DNA from: Acidobacteriota bacterium
GTDB taxonomy: Bacteria > Acidobacteriota > Aminicenantia > UBA2199
Assembly (NCBI GenBank): GCA_018897435.1
Contig: JAHIKI010000085.1
Coordinates: 1-41,690, forward strand
Direction: 5' to 3'
Length of the DNA: 41,690 bases
Position numbers and translations under genes: made by a program. The notes under the pieces were generated by a model that saw nothing but the letters and a program-made list of their open reading frames with translations, ran no database searches and was not told the DNA's origin. Below are positions 27,332-34,948 of the stretch, piece after piece. The first letter of the stretch is position 1. Each line of letters begins with the position of its first letter.

Positions 27332-27349
27332 CTGCCCTTGAAAAAAACA

Positions 27350-28531
27350 ATGAAACCGAAAAGAAAAACTCTTAAGAAATCCAACCACAAAACTGCTGCG
27401 ATTTCTTTTTTCCTGTTCGGCGCCATCGCCCTGGCCGCTGTGTTTACCCTTGAATTTCTCGATTACCGCTCCGGGAAGTATTCATTCATTTTCAGCAAAC
27501 TGATCCGCCTGCAGCAAAAGATACCGGCAGCTGAAAAATTCAACCGCGAACTAACCGAAATGTTGACCAGGAGAAAAGCCCCTTTTGATTTTTTCAAGGA
27601 CCGTGAAGGGGTCATCCATTTTAAGATTGAGTTGCCTGAACCGCTTTACCCCCCCTTGAGCAAGGACCTGCGTTGGCTGGTGGAAAAATATCGGGGCTTG
27701 TACCGTTTAAGCGAAGTCCAGGGCATGAAGGAGCAGGTCATATATTTGGTCCAGGTGATTTTTGAAAAAAGGTTGACCCATGTTATTTTAATCAGCAAGC
27801 GCTTGGCCGTTCAGCCCTGGCCGGGCGAAGCGCCCGCCGCCCCTCCGGCCAGGATCAGGCCTCCGAAAACACCCCGCCTGGCCTTTATCATCGATGATAT
27901 CGGCTACGCCGATCTGATATCCGATCAATTGCGCGAACTGGGCATCCCCCTGACCGCCGCCATCATCCCCGCTGCGCCCTATGCCCGCAGCGAAGCGCAA
28001 AGGATCCACGAATATGGATTGGAAGCGATCATTCACATGCCCATGCAGCCCAAGGATCCGGCCAATCACCACCCGCGCGACCAATTTGTTTTGATCGACT
28101 CCAGTGCCAACGAGATAACGGCCCTGCTACAAAACGCCCAGGCGGTGGTTCCTTATGCCAAAGGGCTGAACAACCACATGGGATCGCTGCTCACTTCCAA
28201 CCCGCAAGCCATGCGCCGGGTGCTGGAGCTGGTCAAGAGGGCGGGACTTTTTTTTGTGGATTCCAAAACCACCTTCACCACCGTCGCCCACGCCCTGGCC
28301 AGGGAAATGAAGATCAAGACCTTCATGCGCGACGTGTTCCTCGACGACGAACAGTCGTACGAATACAGCAGCAGACAGATCCGGCGCCTGGTGGAATTGG
28401 CCCGGCAGAACAGCCGCGCCCTGGCCATCGGCCATCCCTTCCCTTCCACGCTGGCCGCCTTGCGCGACGCCGTCCCCTGGCTGAAGCAGCAGAAGGTTGA
28501 GGTTGTTTTTGCTTCGGCATTGCTGGAGTAG
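27350..28531 (+). CDS. Divergent polysaccharide deacetylase family protein (YibQ-like)
   Basis: The protein is about 393 residues. It has a basic N-terminus, one membrane anchor (AAISFFLFGAIALAAVFTL) and a periplasmic linker with a proline-rich stretch near residue 170. A divergent polysaccharide deacetylase domain (COG2861, DUF610) follows with 'LAFIIDDIGYADLISDQL', 'ITA'-like strands, 'IHMPMQPKDP', 'GLNNHMGSLLTSN' and 'AIGHPFPSTL'. The chemical role is unproven. The EnvC-YibQ order is seen in many proteobacteria, which supports a role in cell-wall separation. The ATG at 27350 is preferred; a TTG at 27338 is possible. Last gene of the operon. Confidence 0.87.
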   Translation: MKPKRKTLKKSNHKTAAISFFLFGAIALAAVFTLEFLDYRSGKYSFIFSKLIRLQQKIPAAEKFNRELTEMLTRRKAPFDFFKDREGVIHFKIELPEPLYPPLSKDLRWLVEKYRGLYRLSEVQGMKEQVIYLVQVIFEKRLTHVILISKRLAVQPWPGEAPAAPPARIRPPKTPRLAFIIDDIGYADLISDQLRELGIPLTAAIIPAAPYARSEAQRIHEYGLEAIIHMPMQPKDPANHHPRDQFVLIDSSANEITALLQNAQAVVPYAKGLNNHMGSLLTSNPQAMRRVLELVKRAGLFFVDSKTTFTTVAHALAREMKIKTFMRDVFLDDEQSYEYSSRQIRRLVELARQNSRALAIGHPFPSTLAALRDAVPWLKQQKVEVVFASALLE

Positions 28532-28538
28532 TTTAACC

Positions 28539-28749
28539 TTAACCCTCATTTCTCACAAATATTTGCTGCAATTGTGGATATGGGCATGTCTACAGCGTCA
28601 GGCCCTGACTGTGAGCGTCCTCGCTCAGGCAGTTCGGTCGGATACCTCCATCGTACCAACAGTACGTCTGCGGTCTCCTCGGTCGCCTTCCTTGTATCCA
28701 TACCCATCTGCGCAATTTCGTGACAATATCTGTGAGAAATGCGGGTTAA
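28539..28749. mobile_element. MITE-like element with TTAA-flanked terminal inverted repeats
   Basis: The left end reads TTAACCCTCATTTCTCACA and the right end, read on the minus strand, TTAACCCGCATTTCTCACA. The match continues with two mismatches in about 25 bases, then weaker pairing to about 40 bases. If TTAA is the target duplication, the element itself begins CCC. The 211-base span has no credible gene; its centre holds smaller inverted repeats such as TGAGCG/CGCTCA. It could fold as one long hairpin RNA. Size and structure fit a non-autonomous transposable element. TTAA duplication with CC ends recalls IS1380-group elements, but that is a guess. Confidence 0.65.
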
Positions 28750-28788
28750 TTCCTTGATTTCTTCGAGAGTTTTTAAATCGCCGATTTT

Positions 28789-29592
28789 TTATTGTTGAGT
28801 TTGAATTCCATTTCCTTTAACTGTTTTTCTAATAACAAGCATTATGTTCTCATCATACCATGTGATTCTATCCAGATTTTTGAAATGATGGGCAATATTC
28901 TCTTGAAATTCCTGTAAGGCGTCTTTAAACTCTTTTTCATCATATAAATAAAATGTAGAATAATGATGATTGCTGGCTTGTGTTATGAGCCATGCTAAAT
29001 CAGCAATTCGCTTATATTTGAAGTATTCTACAGATTCTAATTTTAGGGCTGGTATTTCATTTAATATTTTTTCTAATTCATTTAGTTCATACAGCCGCTT
29101 CTCCTTTTCATTGAATTTGGGGAAATATCTCCCCCAGATGTTTCTTTTGTTTTGGCTTCGTAAACGGGTGTAAATAAACATGTAACCATTATTTCTTAAA
29201 ACTCTGTATGCTTCTTTAAGAAAATCCAAAAACTTGAAATGATGTACGGCATTGAAAGTAAACATGCAATCCATAGAATTAGCAGATAATGGTAAATCTT
29301 CTGCTGGTGTTTTTATTGCTTTGAAGTTTTTAATTTCGCGTTCTTTTAAATTCGTGGTAAGTTCATCCAACATATCCTTATTATAATCAGTACAGGTGAG
29401 ATGAAATTTATCCCCTAAATGATGGAATAATTTTATGTCATATCTCCCTACACCACAACCAATATCCACTGCTTCAATTTTTGTCAAATTTTGCAGTTTC
29501 TTTTTGATAAATAAAATTGGCTCTAAATCTGTTGTTCTTATATCTTCGTACTTGTGGGCAATCCGTGAAAAATGATGGTGAACTGTTTCCAT
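28789..29592 (-). CDS. SAM-dependent class I methyltransferase
   Basis: The 267-residue protein has a methyltransferase-11-like Rossmann fold. Motif I is 'AVDIGCGVGRYDIKLF', a following acidic post-I strand is 'LTCTDYNKDML', and motif IV region is 'NSMDCMFTFNAVHHF', then 'AYRVLRNNGYMFIYTRL'. The substrate is unknown; the C-terminal 80 residues are lysine-rich and helical. It is 15 bases downstream of the inositol-phosphate synthase gene on the same strand, so it is probably its operon partner and could act on an inositol-derived compound. Base composition and codon use are visibly AT-rich compared with flanking genes. Confidence 0.82.
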   Translation of the reverse strand: METVHHHFSRIAHKYEDIRTTDLEPILFIKKKLQNLTKIEAVDIGCGVGRYDIKLFHHLGDKFHLTCTDYNKDMLDELTTNLKEREIKNFKAIKTPAEDLPLSANSMDCMFTFNAVHHFKFLDFLKEAYRVLRNNGYMFIYTRLRSQNKRNIWGRYFPKFNEKEKRLYELNELEKILNEIPALKLESVEYFKYKRIADLAWLITQASNHHYSTFYLYDEKEFKDALQEFQENIAHHFKNLDRITWYDENIMLVIRKTVKGNGIQTQQ

Positions 29593-29607
29593 AGTTTAAC
29601 TTTTTGT

Positions 29608-30702
29608 TTACCTTTCACGTTTTCCTTGTATAAACTCCTCGACCATCTCTCTGGCTTTTTCATCAGGGAATTGGTGTGGTGGGTGTTTCATTATATATGC
29701 TGAAATTGAAGTAAGTGCACCGCTGACTCCTCTATCTAAGGCTAACTTACAGCACCTAATAGCATCTATGACACAAGCAGCAGAATTTGGTGAATCCTCT
29801 ACACTCAATCTCAACTCCAGATTCAACGGCACACCACCAAACATTCTTCCCTCCATTCTCAAGAAACAGAGTTTATTGTCTTTCTGCCATGGAACATAAT
29901 CAGATGGTCCGATATGGATATTCTCTGATTTTAGTGGTTTATCCAAGACAGACTGAACCGCCTCTGTTTTTGATATCTTTTTTGATTTCAATCTTTCTCT
30001 AGATAACATATTCAAAAAATCTGTGTTTCCACCGGTATTTAATTGATAAGTTCTGTCTAACTTTACGCCTCTATCTGTAAATAATTTCGCCAAAATTCTA
30101 TGAGTAATAGTGGCTCCAATCTGTGCTTTAATATCATCCCCCACAATCGGTATGCCGTTCTTCTCAAATTTTTTTGCAAATTCTCTATCTGAGGCAATAA
30201 ACACAGGCATACAATTTATAAACCCAACTCCTGCATCCAAACAGCATTCTGCATAGAATCTCGTTGCTTCCTCTGAACCAACCGGAAGGTAATTTAAGGC
30301 GATTTCTGTCCCACTTTGTTTTAGAACCTCTACTATATTTTCCTCCTTTTTATTTGAAACTATAAATGTCTGGTCATCTGGATATTCCTTCATATGCGGA
30401 GCAACACCATCCATTATTTTACCCATAGATACCTTAACGCCCATATCTGTGACATCCTCACAGAATACGGTGGTGCAGTTTGGTTTTTCAAAAATAGCCT
30501 CGCTCACATCTTTATCCACTTTTCTTTTGTCTATATCAAAGGCAGCCACAACCTCTATATCTGATGGTTTATGAGCCCCTATATCCCAATGCATTAAACC
30601 AACTGCATCCTCTGGATTTTTATCTTTGTAGTAATGAATTCCTTGCATAAGGGAACTCGCACAATTCCCAACACCAATTATTGCTATTTTTATCTTTTTC
30701 AT
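29608..30702 (-). CDS. ino1: myo-Inositol-1-phosphate synthase
   Basis: Ino1 converts glucose 6-phosphate to myo-inositol 1-phosphate with NAD+ as a bound cofactor. The 364-residue length matches the shorter bacterial and archaeal group. Seen motifs are the N-terminal 'IAIIGVGNCASSLMQG', 'GDDIKAQIGATITHR', 'LNTGGNTDFLNM' and 'EDSPNSAACVIDAIRCCKLA'. Products could feed di-myo-inositol phosphate, phosphoinositides or inositol-based glycolipids. A strong AAGGAGG lies upstream. A promoter with an adjoining 16-bp palindrome stands about 110 bases upstream. The gene is AT-rich unlike its neighbours, which suggests transfer with the methyltransferase. Confidence 0.93.
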   Translation of the reverse strand: MKKIKIAIIGVGNCASSLMQGIHYYKDKNPEDAVGLMHWDIGAHKPSDIEVVAAFDIDKRKVDKDVSEAIFEKPNCTTVFCEDVTDMGVKVSMGKIMDGVAPHMKEYPDDQTFIVSNKKEENIVEVLKQSGTEIALNYLPVGSEEATRFYAECCLDAGVGFINCMPVFIASDREFAKKFEKNGIPIVGDDIKAQIGATITHRILAKLFTDRGVKLDRTYQLNTGGNTDFLNMLSRERLKSKKISKTEAVQSVLDKPLKSENIHIGPSDYVPWQKDNKLCFLRMEGRMFGGVPLNLELRLSVEDSPNSAACVIDAIRCCKLALDRGVSGALTSISAYIMKHPPHQFPDEKAREMVEEFIQGKRER

Positions 30703-30806
30703 TGTATCAATCCTCCTTACTTGTGAATTCCTCTAATTATCTAATTAAATTTTAAAAATTAATTTTTTTCTCAAAAAAGCGATTCAAAAAATTTCGTTCT
30801 CCTTTC

Positions 30807-30848
30807 ATAAAACTAGTTTTATTATAGCAATGTAAAAAAATAAATCAA
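30807..30848 (-). promoter_or_regulatory. ino1 promoter with overlapping operator palindrome
   Basis: On the minus strand TTGATT (30843-30848), 16 bases, then TGC plus TATAAT (30821-30826). Overlapping the -10 edge and the predicted start site is a perfect 16-bp palindrome, ATAAAACTAGTTTTAT (30807-30822). A repressor bound there would block initiation. The leader to ino1 is about 110 bases and holds an 18-codon frame that may be chance. Confidence 0.6.
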
Positions 30849-30944
30849 AGCCCCTCGCCTCGGTGTACTATTTCGCAAGCGCTTTTCAGCGCCTACGGCA
30901 ACATTTGGGAACGGATGCGTATGGCGACAGGAGAAAATGAGATC
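30849..30944. other. Intergenic stretch with no recognised gene
   Basis: The base composition returns to that of the main chromosome here. Only short self-complementary pieces are visible, such as GCGC-TTTTCA-GCGC. No open frame, tRNA or known RNA motif is recognised. Together with the promoter at 31015 it fills the 363-base gap between ino1 and the ferredoxin gene. Confidence 0.5.
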
Positions 30945-31017
30945 CAACTCCTGTTTGGAGTGGAGCAACGCTCGGGATACTTCCGATTTTGAGCTTACAA
31001 TTTACAAACAGGAGTTG
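30945..31017. repeat. 13-bp perfect inverted repeat reaching into the ferredoxin promoter
   Basis: CAACTCCTGTTTG (30945-30957) and its exact reverse complement CAAACAGGAGTTG (31005-31017) are 47 bases apart. The right arm overlaps the first three bases of the -35 TTGACA. It could be a two-site operator or the remains of a small mobile element. Confidence 0.7.
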
Positions 31018-31043
31018 ACAACAATCGTTTTTAATAATAGAAT
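31015..31043 (+). promoter_or_regulatory. Ferredoxin promoter
   Basis: A consensus TTGACA (31015-31020), exactly 17 bases, then TAGAAT (31038-31043). The start would be near 31050, followed by AAAGGAGG just before the ATG at 31066. It is the closest to consensus of the promoters seen here. Confidence 0.8.
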
Positions 31044-31065
31044 TTAGGTCTGCAAAGGAGGAATA

Positions 31066-31254
31066 ATGGCATTAATTATCGATGATACCTGCATCAACTG
31101 CGGTGCCTGCGAAGCGGTTTGCCCGGTGCAAGCGATTTCCCAGGGCGATCAGTATTATGTGATCGATACCAGCCTCTGCCTGGAATGCAAAGGCCATTTT
31201 GACGAACCCCAGTGCGCCTCGGTATGCCCCACCGATTCCTGCGTCAAACAGTAA
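31066..31254 (+). CDS. 2[4Fe-4S] ferredoxin (YfhL-like)
   Basis: The 62-residue protein has two cluster motifs. The first is 'CINCGACEAVCP'. The second has the longer spacing 'CLECKGHFDEPQCASVCP', as in YfhL and Allochromatium-type ferredoxins, which often have very low potentials. It lacks a long C-terminal helix. In this window it could serve the 2-oxoacid oxidoreductase encoded 3.4 kb downstream, but that link is only by proximity. Strong promoter and a strong AGGAGG site suggest high expression. A stem-loop follows the stop. Confidence 0.94.
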   Translation: MALIIDDTCINCGACEAVCPVQAISQGDQYYVIDTSLCLECKGHFDEPQCASVCPTDSCVKQ

Positions 31255-31285
31255 GTTTTTTACGTTTCAACCTAATTGCCAATAG

Positions 31286-31304
31286 CGTTCCCGTTCAGGG
31301 AACG
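31286..31304 (+). terminator. Stem-loop after the ferredoxin gene
   Basis: CGTTCCC-GTTCA-GGGAACG forms a perfect 7-bp stem with a five-base loop. It is followed by GTCGTTTA, a poor U-tract, so it may be a weak terminator or an mRNA-stabilising 3' hairpin. It separates the ferredoxin from the site-2 protease gene. Confidence 0.45.
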
Positions 31305-31337
31305 GTCGTTTAGAAAATCGTCGTTGCCTTGGCCAAT

Positions 31338-32225
31338 ATGATTGTCGATCGCATCAAGCCTTTCGCGGTCAATATCATACTGTTTTTGCTCACCGTGGTT
31401 TTCACCATGATCATCGGCGTGCAGTACCATATCAGTTACCATACCATCACCCTGCCCGCTGGAATCGGGTTATTCGACTTTCTCTGGCAGCAACCCACCG
31501 CCTGGTTGTGGGGCTTTTCCTATTCGTTTTCATTGTTGGGTATTCTGCTGGTTCATGAAATGGGCCATTTCGCAGCCTGCCGTTTTCATCGTATTGAGGC
31601 CACCCTGCCGTTTTTCATCCCGGCCCCGACCCTGATCGGCACCTTTGGCGCTTTCATAAAAGTCAAGTCGCCTTTTTCGTCCAAAAAGGCGCTTTTTGAT
31701 GTGGGCCTGGCCGGTCCCCTGGCCGGTTTTCTGGTCTCCCTGCCGGTCATCGCCCTGGGAATTTCGCAATCGCGGATCGTGGCCAAAGGCGACCTGCAGT
31801 CGGGCCTGACCCTGGGTGAACCGCTGGTTTTCAAATTGATCAGTTGGCTGGTCCTGGGGCCGGCGGCCGGACAGCATGACATCCTGGTCCACCCTATGGC
31901 TTTTGCCGGTTGGTTCGGTCTTTTGGCTACGGCGTTCAATCTCTTTCCCATCGGCCAGTTGGATGGGGGGCACATTCTATACGCCCTGCTTGGCAAAAAA
32001 GCGTACTATGCCGGCGTCGCCTCAATCGCGTTTATAGTGTTAATGGGGATCTTTTTCTGGCAGGGCTGGCTTTTCTGGGCGCTGATCGCCACCCTGATCG
32101 GCCTGCGCCATCCCCCTGTTTTTGAAGATGAAAAACTTGATTTAAAAAGAAAAACATTGGCTGCTGTCGCCCTGCTGATCTTCCTGCTCTCTTTCACCCC
32201 GGCCCCTCTGTCCTTGTCCCGCTGA
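31338..32225 (+). CDS. Site-2 protease family protein (M50 metallopeptidase)
   Basis: The 295-residue membrane protein has about six to seven helices. The zinc-binding motif is 'VHEMGHFAACR' (HEMGH at about residues 73-77). The third ligand lies in 'NLFPIGQLDGGHILYALLG'. Both are canonical, so it should be active. Between them is 'FDVGLAGPLAGFLVSLPVIA', typical of the group. It lacks a PDZ domain, unlike RseP. Bacterial members cut membrane-bound anti-sigma factors or signal-peptide remnants; the substrate here is unknown. I prefer the ATG at 31338; a TTG at 31329 would add three residues. No Shine-Dalgarno is evident. Confidence 0.9.
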   Translation: MIVDRIKPFAVNIILFLLTVVFTMIIGVQYHISYHTITLPAGIGLFDFLWQQPTAWLWGFSYSFSLLGILLVHEMGHFAACRFHRIEATLPFFIPAPTLIGTFGAFIKVKSPFSSKKALFDVGLAGPLAGFLVSLPVIALGISQSRIVAKGDLQSGLTLGEPLVFKLISWLVLGPAAGQHDILVHPMAFAGWFGLLATAFNLFPIGQLDGGHILYALLGKKAYYAGVASIAFIVLMGIFFWQGWLFWALIATLIGLRHPPVFEDEKLDLKRKTLAAVALLIFLLSFTPAPLSLSR

Positions 32226-32233
32226 GCCCGCTT

Positions 32234-32262
32234 TTGAATATGGGCGGCGGCTGTGCTATGAT
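32234..32262 (+). promoter_or_regulatory. lptFG promoter, predicted leaderless
   Basis: TTGAAT (32234-32239), exactly 17 bases, then TATGAT (32257-32262) with TGC in front, an extended -10. Six bases then separate it from the ATG at 32269. No Shine-Dalgarno is possible in a leader of this length. This is the clearest case of the leaderless pattern in the window. Confidence 0.7.
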
Positions 32263-32268
32263 TTCTCG

Positions 32269-34542
32269 ATGAAAAGGGTTTTTGACCGCTATATTCTAAA
32301 GGAAATTGCTTCTCCGTTCGCTATCGGTCTGCTGGTCTATACTTTCACTCTCTTGATCAACCAGATCCTTATCCTTTCCAAAACGCTGATCGCCAAAGGG
32401 GCTACGACCGGAACTGTTTTCAAGATTTTGCTTTATTTGTTGCCTGACTTGTTTTCCTTTACCATTCCCATGGCCACGCTGATGGGAGTGCTGGCCGGGA
32501 TGAGCCGCCTGAGTTCCGACTCTGAGATCGTGGCTTTCCGGACCATGGGCATTCCCAATCGCCAGGTGCTGAAGCCGGTGCTGCTCTTTTCGCTCGCCAC
32601 CTGGTTCGTTTCTTCCTGGCTGATCATGTTCCTGGCCCCGGAAGCCAATTATCGTTTCAGCAAACTGCATACCGGAGTGGTCCTTTCCCAGACGATCTCC
32701 GGGATCAAGCCCGGAATCTTTTACCAGGACCTGCCGTTCTATAGCCTATATTTTCGCGACCAGGACCGCGGCGGTGAATGGCAGGATGTTTTTCTGTGTT
32801 CCATGAAAAACCCGGAGGAAGACACGCTGATCTTTGCCAAAAAAGGCAGATTCATCTACAAGCAGTTTCAAAAAGACAATTACATCGTGCTGTTTGACGG
32901 CGTGGTCCATAGTTTCAAAAAGAAAGATCCGGACAAGTATTCCTTGACTTTTTTTTCCCGGAAAACCGAAAAGATCAGCAATTTGATCACCTTCCGCCAG
33001 ACCCGGCGCAGCACACAATTAGTTTTTTCCGAGCTTTTTCGAAAATTGCGCGCCAACCCGGGCGATGTGCTTTTGAGCCTGGAATTCCACAAGAAATTCG
33101 CTTTGCCGTTCGCCTGTCTGGCGCTGGGCTTTCTGGGCATGTCGCTGGGTATTTCCACCCGCAAAGGCGGTAAAACCAGCGGCTTTGTCATCTCGTTGGG
33201 AATCATCTTCATTTACTATGTGATGATGACGGCCGGGCGCAACCTGATCCTGAAAAAGGTCATCTCCCCGTTCTGGGGTTCATGGATGCCCACTTTCTTT
33301 CTGGTGGCCATCGGCATTTGGCTTTACCGCTTTTCGGTCCGGGAAAAAGAGATCAATTGGGAAAAATTTTTCGCTTGGCGCTGGCTGGGGCGGAGACGGT
33401 CGGGGTCAACCCCTGATGCTGCCGGCAGCTCTAAAAAACCGCTTTTTTTGCGCTGGAATCCTGTCAAAATACTCGATCGCTATGTGCTGCGGCGGATGCT
33501 CCTGATCCTCTTTCTGGTTTTTTCTTCCTTGTTACTGGTCTTTTACATCATTAATATTCTGGAATTGATCGATGAGGTCATTGAAAACAAGATCCCTTTT
33601 TCCTATGTCTTGAAATACGATTACTATGCCACTCCGGAAATTGTCACCATCATTTTGCCCATTTCCATATTGACCGCCGTATTGCTCACTTTTTCCCTGA
33701 TGAGCAAGAACAATGAAGTGACCGCGGTCCAGGTCAGCGGCATCAGTTTGTTCCGCCTGGCGCTGCCGGCGGTTTTTTTGGGCCTCTTTTTGTCGCTGGC
33801 CACTTTTTTTATCCAGGAAAATATCCTCCCCGAAGCCAACCGGCAGTCGGGACGGATGCTGGATGTGATCCACAAGCGCAAATCGTTTACGGACATCGAA
33901 TTTGCCAGGAACTGGGTTTTGGGCAGTGAAAACCAGATCTATTTTTATAATTTTTATGAAAAACGCCGCAAACGCTTTATCAATTTCAATATTCTTTACC
34001 TGGATGGGAAGGGGCGAATGCTCCAGCGCATCTCGGCACTTTCCGCTTCCTGGCAAGGAGAAAATTCACTGCGGCTTAGCGATGGTTTTGTCAGGAGGTT
34101 CAAAGACAATTTTCCCTTGAATCAACAACTTTTTAAGGAAATGCAACTGCAAATCCGCGAAAATCAGGATTATTTCACCCAAAAAATCAAGTTCTCTGGC
34201 GCCATGAACAGTCATGAACTAAAAGAATATATCCGTTTTTTACAAAAAAACCGCAGCGACCCCCTGCGTTACCAGGCCCAGCTCTACAACAATTACGCCT
34301 TCCCTTTTTCCTCGCTGGTCATGGTCTTTATCGCCATCCCCTTTTCGTTCCTGATGGGCAACCGCGGTGCCCTTTTCGGCATCGGTATCGCCGTGGGCAT
34401 TTCCATGATCTACTGGGGGGCGCTGGGCATTTTCAGCTCCATTGGCGCCACCGGGGTATTCTCCCCATTGCTTTCGGCTTTCGCCCCCCTGGTCCTGTTC
34501 TCGACCATATCCGGAATTTTATTCCTGAAGATCAAAACCTGA
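32269..34542 (+). CDS. LptF-LptG fusion, lipopolysaccharide export permease
   Basis: One uninterrupted 757-residue frame holds two YjgP/YjgQ domains. The first (about 1-365) starts 'MKRVFDRYILKEIASPFAIG' and is LptF-like. The second starts near residue 399 with 'KILDRYVLRRMLLILF' and is LptG-like. Each has three N-terminal helices, a periplasmic beta-jellyroll region and three C-terminal helices. The linker around 368-398 is basic and disordered-looking ('RRRSGSTPDAAGSSKK'). In E. coli LptF and LptG are separate and pair with LptB2 to pull LPS out of the inner membrane. LptB, LptC and LptA are not in the window. Confidence 0.9.
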   Translation: MKRVFDRYILKEIASPFAIGLLVYTFTLLINQILILSKTLIAKGATTGTVFKILLYLLPDLFSFTIPMATLMGVLAGMSRLSSDSEIVAFRTMGIPNRQVLKPVLLFSLATWFVSSWLIMFLAPEANYRFSKLHTGVVLSQTISGIKPGIFYQDLPFYSLYFRDQDRGGEWQDVFLCSMKNPEEDTLIFAKKGRFIYKQFQKDNYIVLFDGVVHSFKKKDPDKYSLTFFSRKTEKISNLITFRQTRRSTQLVFSELFRKLRANPGDVLLSLEFHKKFALPFACLALGFLGMSLGISTRKGGKTSGFVISLGIIFIYYVMMTAGRNLILKKVISPFWGSWMPTFFLVAIGIWLYRFSVREKEINWEKFFAWRWLGRRRSGSTPDAAGSSKKPLFLRWNPVKILDRYVLRRMLLILFLVFSSLLLVFYIINILELIDEVIENKIPFSYVLKYDYYATPEIVTIILPISILTAVLLTFSLMSKNNEVTAVQVSGISLFRLALPAVFLGLFLSLATFFIQENILPEANRQSGRMLDVIHKRKSFTDIEFARNWVLGSENQIYFYNFYEKRRKRFINFNILYLDGKGRMLQRISALSASWQGENSLRLSDGFVRRFKDNFPLNQQLFKEMQLQIRENQDYFTQKIKFSGAMNSHELKEYIRFLQKNRSDPLRYQAQLYNNYAFPFSSLVMVFIAIPFSFLMGNRGALFGIGIAVGISMIYWGALGIFSSIGATGVFSPLLSAFAPLVLFSTISGILFLKIKT

Positions 34543-34596
34543 GCGGCCGGCAAACGGGATAAAATGCGTCCCATGTTCCAAATTGGCCGCGAATAT

Positions 34597-34604
34597 GGTA
34601 AGAT
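34597..34604 (+). promoter_or_regulatory. Candidate extended -10 of the kor operon
   Basis: TGG followed by TAAGAT (34599-34604) gives an extended -10 with only a poor -35 (TTCCAA at 34576-34581). The leader would be about 35 bases and contains GAGGTG before the korD ATG. A second candidate, TAAAAT at 34560-34565, is less well placed. Confidence 0.4.
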
Positions 34605-34645
34605 TTAGCATCTTGACAGCCTATCCACAAAAACCGAGGTGAAGC

Positions 34646-34948
34646 ATGGAGAAGGAAGAACTAAAGGCGAACCAGGACGCCCTTGAGCGGCGCGCTAAAA
34701 AAAAGCCGTCAGCAAAAAAGAACAAGCTGACCATGGTACCTCTGTATTGCAAAGGCTGCGGCCTGTGTGTGCATATTTGTCCCACCGGTACCCTGCAGTT
34801 GTACGACGATCCCAAGAACAAATTCGGCGCTTCGGTGAAAATCGATGCCCCTGATTTCTGCATCGGCTGCAAAATGTGCGAACTGCAATGCCCCGATTTC
34901 GCCCTATTCGTCAATTACGAGGAAGAAAAAAAGGAAGGTGGCCAATGA
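34646..34948 (+). CDS. korD: 2-oxoacid:ferredoxin oxidoreductase, delta (ferredoxin) subunit
   Basis: The 100-residue protein starts with a lysine-rich tail of about 30 residues. The two [4Fe-4S] motifs that follow are 'CKGCGLCVHICP' and 'CIGCKMCELQCP'. It passes electrons from the TPP subunit to external ferredoxin. It is the first of four overlapping genes in the order delta, alpha, beta, gamma, which is common for 2-oxoglutarate-type enzymes. The stop overlaps the alpha-subunit ATG as ATGA, and AAGGAAGGTG near its end is the ribosome site for that gene. Confidence 0.9.
   Translation: MEKEELKANQDALERRAKKKPSAKKNKLTMVPLYCKGCGLCVHICPTGTLQLYDDPKNKFGASVKIDAPDFCIGCKMCELQCPDFALFVNYEEEKKEGGQ

Noticed and set aside
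28600-28690. Intrinsic terminator inside the MITE-like element (TGAGCG-TCCT-CGCTCA)
   Set aside because: The short stem is not followed by a T-tract and is better explained as part of the larger inverted-repeat element.
34573-34608. 11-codon upstream frame in the korD leader, seven bases after a TAAAAT
   Set aside because: The -35 is absent and the frame is very short; a better extended -10 lies at its end. Probably chance.
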